DNA of 64,000 bases from Pseudoalteromonas sp. A601 (GTDB taxonomy: Bacteria; Pseudomonadota; Gammaproteobacteria; Enterobacterales; Alteromonadaceae): the NCBI RefSeq assembly GCF_002165575.1, contig NZ_MXQF01000010.1, positions 116,782 to 180,781 of the forward strand, given 5' to 3'. The translations under genes were made by a program, and so were the position numbers. The notes under the pieces are model-generated. The model searched no databases. It was not told where the DNA came from and saw nothing but the letters and a program-made list of their open reading frames with translations. Of the stretch, positions 1-9,379 are shown in pieces; the stretch's first letter is position 1; each line of letters starts with the position of its first letter.

Positions 1-29
1 TGTCCCTGTAATATTACTTTTATTACAGT

Positions 30-644
30 CTAGTCAGGATATTTGAAAATATGTAGTGTTAGTTGCCATTTCATGGCTGCTAAGCGTAAAAATAAGGTCG
101 TTAGCATTGCTAAAACCATAGCAACTTCTGTCATTACATTAAATGAGATGCTTTGCGTATACACAAATCCACCAGCAATGCAGGTGATAGCGTACAGCTC
201 GCCTTTTAAAAGCATCGGAATATTACCTGCTAATACATCGCGGATCATCCCACCAAAGCAGCCTGTGATTATTCCCATAATAATCGCAGTCGTAGCAGGC
301 ATGCCTGCTAATAATGCTTTTTGTGCTCCCATCACGGCAAAAAATGCTAAACCAAACGCATCTGCAACATGTAAATGATAGAGCGGAATAGACTTTTGCT
401 TATTGATTAATCGCGCAGTAACAAAAATAGCAGCTAAAATAGCGATAAAATAACTTTGATCATGTAACCAAAAAACCGGCACATCTAGAATTAAGTCGCG
501 CAGAGTGCCGCCGCCAACAGCGGTAACGGTTGCGAGTACCACTACACCAAAGCCATCCATTTTTTTATCATACGCAATTAAAGTGCCCGACACCGCAAAC
601 ACGGCTACGCCGATTAAATCAAACCAGTGGTAAAGTTCAGTCAT
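30..644 (-). CDS. TRIC/UPF0126 family membrane protein (YicG/YadS-like)
   Basis: A 204-residue, strongly hydrophobic protein with about seven predicted membrane segments. It has the two internal repeats typical of the UPF0126/TRIC family, each carrying a glycine-rich motif followed by Arg-Asp: GGGTLRD near residue 45 and FGGMIRD near residue 130. Length matches the family (about 200 residues). Prokaryotic TRIC homologues are trimeric cation channels; family membership is clear, but the ion carried here is inference. It is read leftward as a single gene, with its ATG at 642-644. Confidence 0.85.
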   Translation of the reverse strand: MTELYHWFDLIGVAVFAVSGTLIAYDKKMDGFGVVVLATVTAVGGGTLRDLILDVPVFWLHDQSYFIAILAAIFVTARLINKQKSIPLYHLHVADAFGLAFFAVMGAQKALLAGMPATTAIIMGIITGCFGGMIRDVLAGNIPMLLKGELYAITCIAGGFVYTQSISFNVMTEVAMVLAMLTTLFLRLAAMKWQLTLHIFKYPD

Positions 645-716
645 GCTTGTAACTAAAAAGTGATCTATGTAATCGTTTTAACACAATCACCACACAGTTT
701 TAAGTCATCTTGGTAA

Positions 717-1094
717 TTAATCTGTTTTTGCTGCTAATTCTATAAACTCTAGGCTTTGTGTCATGATATTGTCAGCTATAGTGCCATCAGAGAAAATTGA
801 CTCTTTATCAGCAGCAGTGTCTGGGTTTTCTACCAACTTTTGATAGTCACTTTCAAGTTCTGCCCATAAGCTTCGCTGCTGTGCATTAAGTAACACTTTT
901 TGCTTGCGCGCTTTTTCGGCTTCAGAGTAGGCCTCTTGTGCTTTAAAAAAAGCATCTGAAGCATCATCTTTAGTGCCTTTAGTTGCAGTTGCAAATAAGT
1001 CGTTGCTAAAATCAGTGACATCTTGCTGCATTGAATCAACCGTTTCACAACCTGTGATACTTAGTAGAGAAAAAACTAATAACAATTTATACAT
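717..1094 (-). CDS. Small predicted lipoprotein
   Basis: A 125-residue protein starting with a short signal peptide and a lipobox (SITGC, Cys near residue 16), so it is predicted to be lipid-anchored. The mature part is hydrophilic and helical, rich in Lys, Glu, Ala and Gln, with a likely coiled-coil stretch around residues 45-85. I do not recognise a named family. It lies just downstream of the large lipoprotein gene but is separated from it by a strong hairpin, so it is probably its own unit or fed by read-through. The region just upstream of the start has a GGAGC-like ribosome site (1100-1104). Confidence 0.7.
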   Translation of the reverse strand: MYKLLLVFSLLSITGCETVDSMQQDVTDFSNDLFATATKGTKDDASDAFFKAQEAYSEAEKARKQKVLLNAQQRSLWAELESDYQKLVENPDTAADKESIFSDGTIADNIMTQSLEFIELAAKTD

Positions 1095-1115
1095 TGTATA
1101 GCTCCTTAAAAGTAA

Positions 1116-1137
1116 AACGGAGCCGTAAGGCTCCGTT
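1116..1137 (-). terminator. Rho-independent terminator after the large lipoprotein gene
   Basis: Inverted repeat AACGGAGCC / GGCTCCGTT with a four-base loop. Read leftward it is followed by a T-rich tract (TTTTACTTTT). It sits 10 bases past the stop of the lipoprotein gene. Confidence 0.8.
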
Positions 1138-1146
1138 ATATAGTAA

Positions 1147-4100
1147 CTACTGCTTTAACATACTACCCATTACACTAATATAAAGCTCAGGGTCTTCTTT
1201 ATCTGGATGGTTATCTGGGGCTTCAAAGCCAAACACTGATACAGCAAAACCTTCGTCTTCATTAATAATCGCCTCTGGTGAAATTATGACTCCATAAGCA
1301 GAATCACCTTCTAGCTCTAATGGGCTATAAAGCTTAAGCTGGCCAAGCTCAATTGACCATTCAACCACTCGAAGTTCGCCATTAATTTCAAAGCGCGCAT
1401 CGTCTGTCATAATATCGACTACTAAATCAACTTGGCCGGTACCGTCATCTGTAAGATAGCGAAGTATATGCTGGCCTAAAACGTCTGCTTCAGTAAACAG
1501 CAGTTCATTACTACTTACCTCTGTTACACGTTGCATCACGCCAAAATCGTCGCCATCATGCCAGATAATCTTGTTACCACTTGGTTGCACAACAAAGTAT
1601 GGGTCTTGGTCTGCTAAGCTGTCTAGTTGATTTATATAGTAATCAACTGTCACAGCTAAAGTACTTGGGTCACCACTTTCATCGCTTTCAACTGTATACA
1701 TACTACCAGTAATACCTGGCTCATACCCACTCTCATGATCTAGCTCAATAAAGGTGCCATCTTCTTTGAATACCACCAAGAAAAAGTCATCATCAGCAAT
1801 TGAACCATCAAAGTAAGCACCCACTAACGGATTACTTGAATCATAAATTCGAGTTAAAACAAAGTTCCCTTCACCGTTAATATTCAGGGTTAAGGTATCG
1901 CCTTCAACACTTGCCAATATAGTTTCATCTTCATCTAAGCCAAATGAACCATTAGTATCTTCGGTTAAGGTGACAACGAACTCACCAGTTTCTTCATTCC
2001 AAGTAAAGTCACCAATCTCAAAGCCGGGAAATGCATCATCCACATCAGCATCAGCTTCGCTTTGAACATGCACCCATTTACCATCACGAATTACAACCAC
2101 TACATCTGGCTCATCAGCAATCTGCCATGCGCCATCAAGGGGGTGAACTGGCTGAGGGCGAACAACCTGTACATTTTCTGCAGCCATTGCTTCATCAAAG
2201 TACCAAGCTTGTGTATTTGCCTCATTACACACCCCGCCCTGTTCATAAATACACACTGTCAGGAAGTTACGATCAAAGTCCATTATTTTGATTTGCTGAT
2301 CACTATATAAAAGCTTCCCAGAAGCTAAGCTATAATCATACGACTCTGAAAAACCTGAGTCAGTGAAACTAATTGTGTAACTGATAGGCTCGCCTTGCTC
2401 ACCATAGTTTGTCATGATGGCTATTGTCTCTACCCCCTTACTATTAGGCGTATACAGTTCGATATAATTGACATTAGTTGGGTAACCGTTTGTGCCAAAG
2501 CCTGGGTTCCCTTGAATCCAATAGGGTGCAAAACGTGTAACACCATAATTATCCGATACGGCGAAGTTACGTAGATGTGATGAATAATCATCAACACGCT
2601 CTGAACCATCCATATTGAAGAAGCGATACTTACGATAGGTAAAGTTTTGATCATTAGCTGATGCCAGTAAACGTTGTGAAAACTCACTGTATACTTGACA
2701 CGTTTGGCCCTCAGGACATGTTGGCTCAATACCGTTGTCAGTATAGTAATTGTATCGTAAAAATTCCCCCTCACTGCTAATCTGCCATGAACGGTAATTT
2801 TGGTTCAAATTAAAGTTCATTAAGCCATCATCATAGACATCGTAGTGTAAGTCTGTTTGTGGCGAATTATACCCGAGGAAAATAGTCCATTTGCCAAGCA
2901 ATTCATCAGCTGTAAATGCCAAATTATTATCTTTAACCATTAAGCCAGATGAGGTGCGTGTCGATCCATCTGCTTTAGCATTTAATGATGAAGCAAATTG
3001 GTAACCTACTTGTAAATCTTTGATTAACCAAAATTCATAGTCTAGTGTTGCTTGTTCATCTGTGTTGGTAACGACTAAGCGATTATCAATTACTTGCCAA
3101 GTGATACTGACAGGATCTTTGTCGTTATCTTTGAGCGTTCCTACTCCAGCGGCCTCTAAATCAAAAGCAATAGCATTCCAACCACCCTGCAGGTCATTTA
3201 CACCATCCACAACCCATGTGCCAATTAATTCATCGGTGGTAACAGCAATTGTCTTTTGCTTTTCAATTAAACTTAAGTTATCAGAAACTTCATATGTAAA
3301 ATGTACATCACCTGTATTACTCCAACGATCTTCATACTTCCTATATAACTCAACTGTTTTGCTCGCATCATTCTCAAGGAGCACTGTCATGTCTAAATCA
3401 ACGAGGTAACGACAGCTTTCTTGCTGCTCATTGTTTTCAGATGTCTGCACATGACAGAATGTTCCAACTGGCTCATCCAAAGTCATGCTCACCTTTTCAC
3501 CAGCTTGTTGCCACGTAAAGTTTGCATCTGCATCTGAGAAACTGATATAACCTTTGCTCTCGCTTGAAAAGTGCACCTGTGCCGTTAATGTGTGGTAGTT
3601 TTGTGGCATCATTAAAATGAATTCACCGCTCATATCACTTACCGTTTTGTCGACCAGCTCGCCATCTTCTTTGATGTCATTCTTAGTGGCCTCTATTAAA
3701 TCAGGATCTTGGCTTTCTACTGTATTAATGAAGTTATCTATGTCATCAGCATTTGAAATCAAATCCAGGGTCGACTCAACCCCTTCAGGCAGTTCATAAT
3801 TATCTTCATCGACAATAATTTTAATTAACGCCGCTAATAAAAGCTTTTCATCAGCATCAACAGCTAATAAAGCGTTATCAAGTGCCTGTTCGTCTGCTAT
3901 CTCGCCATTACCTCGTTTAATAAGTGCAAACTCTGATGTGCTTACGTTAGTAATGTTTACGCCAAAGTTTTCCTCTTTAGTTAGTTCGCTATCTTCGCCA
4001 GCTTGGTTCATTAGCGTAGCAACCGATTTTAGCTGCGAAATAAACTCCACCTCAGGGTTTATTGCGGTATTTCCTAACGCAACTAAGCGTACAAGCTTAT

Positions 4101-4656
4101 TCGCAAATGAGTCATCTACCTCAATTTCAACACTGTATTTACCATCGCCATCAGCAGTAACGTCAAAAGTTTCATCGCCTACCAGCACTGCAACATTTGA
4201 TTCTTTAATGGGCTCATCTGTCACAATACCGGTAATAGTTACCGTAAGTACCTTACGCTTTAATTCAATTGTCACTTGAGCTGATGTTGTTGCACCTTCG
4301 TTATCGGTTACAATCACCTCAAGCACTAGCTGTGCATCATCTTCAAGTTCAGGAGCAGTAAAACTAATATTTGCGGTGTCACTGCCTGTCAATATGACGT
4401 CTGGCCCTGACACATGTTGCCAAGCGTAGCTAGAAATGCTGCCATCGCTATCACTTGCAGTAGCTGAAATTGCTAACTCATTTCCCTCTGTTACTTCTGT
4501 CTCACCAGAAATGCTGACTGTAGGGCTATTATTATCCGACACAGGTGGTGTAGTGTTGTCATCTCCATCACCGCCGCCGCCACAACCAGCAAGGTGTAAG
4601 GAACTAATTAGTAGTGCTGAAGCTCCTAGGCTTTTAATTTTATTTGAAGAACTCAT
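1147..4656 (-). CDS. Large secreted lipoprotein with PKD-like domain and repeated beta modules
   Basis: 1169 residues. A signal peptide ends in a lipobox (HLAGC) followed by a Gly/Asp-rich linker (GGGGDGDDN). Residues about 44-135 form a PKD/REJ-like Ig fold (SxxASDSDGSISSYAW pattern), followed by a short carboxypeptidase-regulatory-like beta domain to about residue 190. The rest is acidic, beta-rich and seems to be built from modules that each begin with L-x-G-x-W or a close variant: LIGTW near 477, LLGKW near 587, LDGAW near 840, LVGAY near 944 and VLGQH near 1060. No catalytic motif was found. Likely an outer-membrane or surface protein that binds polymer or protein (inference). The adjacent hybrid sensor and the repeat-type promoter upstream suggest it is regulated by that sensor. 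Confidence 0.75.
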   Translation of the reverse strand: MSSSNKIKSLGASALLISSLHLAGCGGGGDGDDNTTPPVSDNNSPTVSISGETEVTEGNELAISATASDSDGSISSYAWQHVSGPDVILTGSDTANISFTAPELEDDAQLVLEVIVTDNEGATTSAQVTIELKRKVLTVTITGIVTDEPIKESNVAVLVGDETFDVTADGDGKYSVEIEVDDSFANKLVRLVALGNTAINPEVEFISQLKSVATLMNQAGEDSELTKEENFGVNITNVSTSEFALIKRGNGEIADEQALDNALLAVDADEKLLLAALIKIIVDEDNYELPEGVESTLDLISNADDIDNFINTVESQDPDLIEATKNDIKEDGELVDKTVSDMSGEFILMMPQNYHTLTAQVHFSSESKGYISFSDADANFTWQQAGEKVSMTLDEPVGTFCHVQTSENNEQQESCRYLVDLDMTVLLENDASKTVELYRKYEDRWSNTGDVHFTYEVSDNLSLIEKQKTIAVTTDELIGTWVVDGVNDLQGGWNAIAFDLEAAGVGTLKDNDKDPVSITWQVIDNRLVVTNTDEQATLDYEFWLIKDLQVGYQFASSLNAKADGSTRTSSGLMVKDNNLAFTADELLGKWTIFLGYNSPQTDLHYDVYDDGLMNFNLNQNYRSWQISSEGEFLRYNYYTDNGIEPTCPEGQTCQVYSEFSQRLLASANDQNFTYRKYRFFNMDGSERVDDYSSHLRNFAVSDNYGVTRFAPYWIQGNPGFGTNGYPTNVNYIELYTPNSKGVETIAIMTNYGEQGEPISYTISFTDSGFSESYDYSLASGKLLYSDQQIKIMDFDRNFLTVCIYEQGGVCNEANTQAWYFDEAMAAENVQVVRPQPVHPLDGAWQIADEPDVVVVIRDGKWVHVQSEADADVDDAFPGFEIGDFTWNEETGEFVVTLTEDTNGSFGLDEDETILASVEGDTLTLNINGEGNFVLTRIYDSSNPLVGAYFDGSIADDDFFLVVFKEDGTFIELDHESGYEPGITGSMYTVESDESGDPSTLAVTVDYYINQLDSLADQDPYFVVQPSGNKIIWHDGDDFGVMQRVTEVSSNELLFTEADVLGQHILRYLTDDGTGQVDLVVDIMTDDARFEINGELRVVEWSIELGQLKLYSPLELEGDSAYGVIISPEAIINEDEGFAVSVFGFEAPDNHPDKEDPELYISVMGSMLKQ

Positions 4657-4908
4657 TTTATTATCCTTATTTACCTACAATTCAAATCAAGCGCTTACTA
4701 AGACGAGCATCAGTGCGCGCTTGATAAATTAGGTGAATTTATTGATAAACGGGGGAGTAAATTTTCAACGGTACATAAGATACTGAGCTAAGCGATCCTA
4801 AAATGAGGAAGTCAGACATCCATATAACGTAACAATTTATTCCATTTCGTGTATCGGTAGATGTGCGTGTTTAAACGCAAATTAGCTGCATTAATGGTAG
4901 ATGAATAC

Positions 4909-4962
4909 GCTATAAAACAACGTGTTAATTTACGCCTAAAATGAACTCTTATCCGACAAAAA
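4909..4962 (-). promoter_or_regulatory. Activator-type promoter P2: two direct repeats plus -10, facing the large lipoprotein gene
   Basis: Two direct repeats (4925-4941 and 4946-4962; forward-strand forms TTAATTTACGCCTAAAA and CTCTTATCCGACAAAAA) begin 21 bases apart. Read leftward, the proximal repeat element GGCGTA falls at a -35 position, 16 bases before TATAGC (4909-4914), a plausible -10. Transcription would run leftward into the lipoprotein gene with a leader of roughly 240 bases. The same architecture recurs at 5200-5254. The hybrid sensor's AraC domain is the obvious candidate activator (inference). Confidence 0.5.
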
Positions 4963-5063
4963 CTAAAATTTCAATAACTTAAAGCGAATATTTATCACTG
5001 TGAGGGATTGTGATTTTACTGCCTATACAAAATAGAGAACGACAGGAATAAACAAAAATAGCA

Positions 5064-5087
5064 GAGGCTGGCCTACTCTCCAGCCTC
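5064..5087 (-). terminator. Hairpin, likely leftward terminator
   Basis: Inverted repeat GAGGCTGG / CCAGCCTC with an eight-base loop. Read leftward it is followed by TGCTATTTTTGTTTAT, an imperfect U-tract. It may end transcripts from the hybrid-sensor gene and from promoter P1. Confidence 0.55.
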
Positions 5088-5194
5088 CACCGAAGGAGAA
5101 AACTCAAAACAACTCGCTAACTTAGCAAGACGAAAAAACTAAGTATTGCAAAAAATAAGCAGCCTATATCTAAAGACTGAATAAACAGCATAAG
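5064..5194 (-). ncRNA. Candidate short leftward transcript between promoter P1 and a hairpin
   Basis: Promoter-like P1 (5200-5254) would start transcription near 5193, and the hairpin at 5064-5087 would end it after about 130 bases. The span holds only one open frame, 5117-5191 on the minus strand (24 codons, hydrophobic, no ribosome site), so an untranslated RNA is as likely as a peptide. This rests only on the promoter and terminator signals. The alternative is that P1 simply reads on to the lipoprotein gene. Confidence 0.3.
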
Positions 5195-5199
5195 GGAAG

Positions 5200-5254
5200 A
5201 CTATAAAAAAGCAGCTCTCATTTACGACCAAATTGTTCTCATATACGACAAAAC
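5200..5254 (-). promoter_or_regulatory. Activator-type promoter P1: two direct repeats plus -10
   Basis: Two close direct repeats, CTCATTTACGACCAAAT (5217-5233) and CTCATATACGACAAAAC (5238-5254), start 21 bases apart, i.e. two helical turns. Read leftward, the GTCGTA element of the proximal copy lies 17 bases before TATAGT (5200-5205), a near-consensus -10. The site is just beyond the stop codon of the hybrid sensor gene and matches P2 at 4909-4962 in layout and orientation. Confidence 0.55.
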
Positions 5255-5266
5255 ATTAATATTCAA

Positions 5267-8200
5267 TCAATTAGAAACCTGAAACTCTTTTGCTGTCATA
5301 CCAAACTTAGCTTTAAATGATTTTGAGAAGTGAGAACGAGACGTAAACCCTACATCATCTATAACTAAATTAATTTGTCGTCCCTGCTTTAATAACTCAG
5401 CCGCTTTGATCAACCTGTAATCACGGATATATTCTGTTGGTGATATGTTTATTAGCGCTTTTAATTTCCGCTGAAATTGTCGCTCACTTAAAGCCAGCTC
5501 TTTAGCACAGCGCGGCACAGTTAATTGCGTATCTTGGTAATGGTTTGCTAGGAATTCATTCAAATCTGATAATAGCTGCGCATCTTTTGGATCATGATTG
5601 GGCCGGTTAGCAACAATTGTCGGCAACTTATTATAGTTATTGATTCCTTGATGATAGGTGTTTAGCCAGGCTATCCAATTGTCTACTTTGACTAATAACT
5701 CAGCACGGTCGAAAGGTTTTGTAATAACATCAAGGGCGTAATGGTTTAGTCCTTTTAACTTACTTTCATGGTCACCTTTTGCTGTTAAGATAATCGCAGG
5801 GATATGACAAGTAACCCGCGATTCATGCAATGCTTTTAATAACTCAAACCCATCCATTTTAGGCATCATTAAATCGGTTATTAATAAATCGGGTACATGT
5901 TTTAACATAAGCTCCATAGCTACATCACCATTTTCAGCCGTTAAAACATTATATTTTTGCAACAACTCCGTTTTCAGATAATGACGTAATTCATCATTAT
6001 CTTCCACAATAATCACGGTTGCAGCATGTTTGTTTTTCACCGTATGAGTGAGAACCACTTGTTTATTACTTTCAACTTTTACCCGTTTTTGTGCAGTAAT
6101 TAACTTAAACTTAATTGTAAACTGCGTGCCTTCACGTAACTTACTTTTTAAATCAATTTGCCCTTGGTATTTATCAACAAGCCTTTTCACAATTGATAAA
6201 CCTACCCCGCTGCCTTCAATATTGACGTTTCCTGTAGCGCGATAAAACAAATCATAAACCTTATCAAGTTCGACTTCAGCTATGCCTCGACCTGTATCGA
6301 TAAATTCGATAACTGCCTGTTCATGATTTGCGAAAACCTTAAACTCAATTTTCCCTGTTTTTGTATATTTAAAAGCATTACTCAATAAGTTATTAAAAAT
6401 AGTAATTAATCCCTCACGGCTCGCGTCGATATATAGGGCTTCTTCAATATGATAATCAAATTGTAAATTTTGCTTGCCTAGTACTTTAAATTGCTCAGCC
6501 ACTTCTCGCGCGATAACTGATAGAGAAAGTTGTTTGACTTCATCATCTCCACTTTCATCAAACCGCGTTAAAGTTAATAATTTATCGACTAACCCTTCTA
6601 AGCGCTTTGCATTTCGTAAAACTAAGTTCAGATCTTCACGTTTTTGCAACTCCCCCTCATTAGCTAATAATGCTTGAGTTGGTGCAACAAGTAAGCTTAA
6701 CGGGGTTCTTAACTCATGTGATGCATGGGTAAAAAAGCGCACTTTATTTTCGAGGGTATTGCTCAAGGCAACAGCCTGCTTCTCTATGAGGCTTTTTTGT
6801 GTTGCTATTTCTTGAGTTCGCAACGTAACAAAGCGCTCTAACTCGTGCTTTTGACTGCGTAAACGACGTGTCCATAAAGTACTACACAACCAGATAAAAC
6901 CAATCAATAAGATAAAATATAAACCATATGAAATTGGTGTTTGCCACCAAGGGGTTATCACGTGAAAGTTTATGACTAGAGGAGTTATGGCTTTTGCGCC
7001 AGCATTAGACGTTGCCTCAACGACTAACTTGTATTTCCCCGCAGGTAAGTTGGTATATTCAATTGCAATATTACTACCTGCTGCGGATCGCCATTGTTGC
7101 TCAAAGCCCGTTAAGCGATAACGAAACCTATTTTCTTTGGGCTCTTGATAATGCAGATAATTAACCCCTAGCGAAACCCTATTTACAGAGAACGGGATAG
7201 TTAAATGACGGCTTTTATCAACCTCATAATGCATACCTAACTCACTACCAATACTATTGCGTAACGGCTGATCATCAAAACTTAATTGCGTAAGTGCTAG
7301 CTTTGCGGATAACTGTTTTGTTGTTTGTGTACCTGGCGTAAAAACAGTGAGTCCTTGGGTACCACCAAATATTATTTTATCTTGACTGGTTTTGTAATAT
7401 GCGCCCGCATTAAATTCATTCCCTTGTAAGCCGTCTTTAGCTTGAAAGTGTTCCATATTAAGTGTTTTGGTGTTCACTTTTACTAGACCATTATTAGTGC
7501 TTAGCCAAACATATTGCCCTTGCGATATTAGTCCGTACACCACCTGATTTGGCAGTCCTTCCTCAATACCTAAGTGAATTATTCTACTGGATTTCGCTTT
7601 TATAATATTCACACCATTAGAAGTAGCAAGCCACATATCACTATTTTCAAGCAATAAAAATGCGCGTACCGTATTATGGCTGAGGCCTTCACCCTGCGAT
7701 AATTTACTAAAATGAGTAACATTTTCAGAGCGCATATTAAATTTATACGCGCCACTGCCGTCTGTAGCAATCCACAGGTTATCATCTGAGCCTTGATACA
7801 AACTGGTCACTCGAGGAGCATCGATGTATAGAGCACTGCCTTGTTGAGGTTTAGCGTAGCTAATAAAATAGTTCAATTCTCTATCAAATCGAAACAACCC
7901 CCCCCCATTGGTGCCTACCCATACTTGATTACGGTTATCGACCAACAGGCTATAAATGCTGTTTTCACTCAAGCCATGATTACCGTCATCAACATTATAC
8001 CTAATGAGTTCGCCTTGTTTGGTGATCACGTTTATGCCGTCAGCCCAAGTACCGATCCACGTATTGCCAAGCTTATCTTGCGTAATTACTTTGACAGCAT
8101 TGCTCGATAAAGCCAACGGTGATGACTGTGTATCTAAATGCTGTAATCGGTTAAATTTCTCATCAAGTATGTCAATACCGCCACCCCAACTTCCATACCA

Positions 8201-9280
8201 TAGCCGCTGCTGTGGATCCTCATGTAGTGCCCATGAATCATTACTCGATAATGGGTCTGGCTTTTTTAGCTTTGTAAAATTTAAAGATGCGGGATCTAGC
8301 TTATTGATTCCATTTGCAGTACCGAACCACATAATACCCGTTTGGTCCTTAAATACGCTGTACACTCTGTTATGAGCTAAACTATATCTGTCAAACGGGT
8401 CATGCTTTAAATGAGTAAAACGCTTTTGTGATTTATCATAAATACTCACCCCTCCACCACGAGTGGCAAACCAAACCCGCCCAGTATCATCAAACTCGAT
8501 ATCCCGCACTTGGTTGCTAGATATCGAGTAGGGATCATTTGGATCATGACGCCAGTTTATGTATTCATTACCAGTTAGATTAATCCTGTAAACGCCTCCT
8601 CCTTGTGTAGCTAGCCATACATTGGAGTCTACATCCTCCTTAATTGAAAAAATGCTCGGATGTACTTTATGGCTATTAAAAACGTTATGTAGGTAATTAT
8701 TAACAAGCTGATTTGTTTGCAAATTATAATGGAAAAGCCCACTGCCATGAGTGCCAATCCATAAAACACTATTAATCATTGTGAGTGCATAAACTGGTTT
8801 TTTTAAATGCTCTGCAATTATTTCAATTTTTGTGGAATCACGACTTATTCGATAGACAACCCCATCAAATGTGCCAACAAATAACCAACTTTTAATTGGA
8901 AGTACTGAGGTAATACGCTTATTTTTTAAAAATGGGGCAGCAAACTCATAGTTATAAAGATTCAGTTGATTCACCCCACCATGGCGTGTACCAATAAATA
9001 ATTTATTTTGATTATCTAAAGCAAGGGGATAAATATAATTATTAGTTAAAGAGTTAGTATTTTTTGCAGATGCCTTAAAAACGTCAAAACGGTTGCCATC
9101 ATACCGATTAAGACCATCTTGCGTGGCAAACCACATAAAGCCAAGTTGATCTTGCTCTATATTAAATACCACACTTTGCGACAAGCCCTCTTCGATACTG
9201 TAATGCTTAAACGCCGCAAAAGCACTTTCAACCTGAAAGAAACATAGAAAACTAGCTAATACCCATAGCTTAACTTTCAT
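5267..9280 (-). CDS. Hybrid two-component system protein (propeller sensor, kinase, receiver, AraC output)
   Basis: 1337 residues combining a whole signalling path in one chain. Order: signal peptide (1-22); a long periplasmic region of about 14 propeller repeats with recurrent W-x-G-T-x-x-G-G/hW-hAT motifs (about 30-680); a Y_Y_Y domain (about 690-775); one membrane helix (about 782-805); HisKA with FFTHASHELRTPLSLL (His near 855); HATPase with GSGVGLSIVKRLV; a receiver domain with phospho-acceptor Asp in LLITDLMMPKMDG (near 1134); and a C-terminal AraC/XylS DNA-binding domain (about 1230-1337). In Bacteroidetes and some Alteromonadales such proteins sense oligosaccharides and activate neighbouring genes. 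The ligand here is unknown. Likely targets are the repeat pairs just downstream. Confidence 0.92.
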   Translation of the reverse strand: MKVKLWVLASFLCFFQVESAFAAFKHYSIEEGLSQSVVFNIEQDQLGFMWFATQDGLNRYDGNRFDVFKASAKNTNSLTNNYIYPLALDNQNKLFIGTRHGGVNQLNLYNYEFAAPFLKNKRITSVLPIKSWLFVGTFDGVVYRISRDSTKIEIIAEHLKKPVYALTMINSVLWIGTHGSGLFHYNLQTNQLVNNYLHNVFNSHKVHPSIFSIKEDVDSNVWLATQGGGVYRINLTGNEYINWRHDPNDPYSISSNQVRDIEFDDTGRVWFATRGGGVSIYDKSQKRFTHLKHDPFDRYSLAHNRVYSVFKDQTGIMWFGTANGINKLDPASLNFTKLKKPDPLSSNDSWALHEDPQQRLWYGSWGGGIDILDEKFNRLQHLDTQSSPLALSSNAVKVITQDKLGNTWIGTWADGINVITKQGELIRYNVDDGNHGLSENSIYSLLVDNRNQVWVGTNGGGLFRFDRELNYFISYAKPQQGSALYIDAPRVTSLYQGSDDNLWIATDGSGAYKFNMRSENVTHFSKLSQGEGLSHNTVRAFLLLENSDMWLATSNGVNIIKAKSSRIIHLGIEEGLPNQVVYGLISQGQYVWLSTNNGLVKVNTKTLNMEHFQAKDGLQGNEFNAGAYYKTSQDKIIFGGTQGLTVFTPGTQTTKQLSAKLALTQLSFDDQPLRNSIGSELGMHYEVDKSRHLTIPFSVNRVSLGVNYLHYQEPKENRFRYRLTGFEQQWRSAAGSNIAIEYTNLPAGKYKLVVEATSNAGAKAITPLVINFHVITPWWQTPISYGLYFILLIGFIWLCSTLWTRRLRSQKHELERFVTLRTQEIATQKSLIEKQAVALSNTLENKVRFFTHASHELRTPLSLLVAPTQALLANEGELQKREDLNLVLRNAKRLEGLVDKLLTLTRFDESGDDEVKQLSLSVIAREVAEQFKVLGKQNLQFDYHIEEALYIDASREGLITIFNNLLSNAFKYTKTGKIEFKVFANHEQAVIEFIDTGRGIAEVELDKVYDLFYRATGNVNIEGSGVGLSIVKRLVDKYQGQIDLKSKLREGTQFTIKFKLITAQKRVKVESNKQVVLTHTVKNKHAATVIIVEDNDELRHYLKTELLQKYNVLTAENGDVAMELMLKHVPDLLITDLMMPKMDGFELLKALHESRVTCHIPAIILTAKGDHESKLKGLNHYALDVITKPFDRAELLVKVDNWIAWLNTYHQGINNYNKLPTIVANRPNHDPKDAQLLSDLNEFLANHYQDTQLTVPRCAKELALSERQFQRKLKALINISPTEYIRDYRLIKAAELLKQGRQINLVIDDVGFTSRSHFSKSFKAKFGMTAKEFQVSN

Positions 9281-9379
9281 CCACTACTCTTTAATCTTTT
9301 TGTTATTAGGATAAAGAATAGACGAAACCTAAAATTAACACACGTAATTAGTTGGTTGTACCTGTTAATTTTTACTAAT

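Noticed and set aside
2031..4732. Several rightward open frames of 60-115 codons inside the large lipoprotein gene
   Set aside because: They are antisense shadows of a single long gene with signal peptide and recognisable domains.
5117..5191. 24-residue hydrophobic frame downstream of P1
   Set aside because: It has no ribosome site and would start only a few bases from the predicted transcript start; kept only as a possibility within the candidate RNA.
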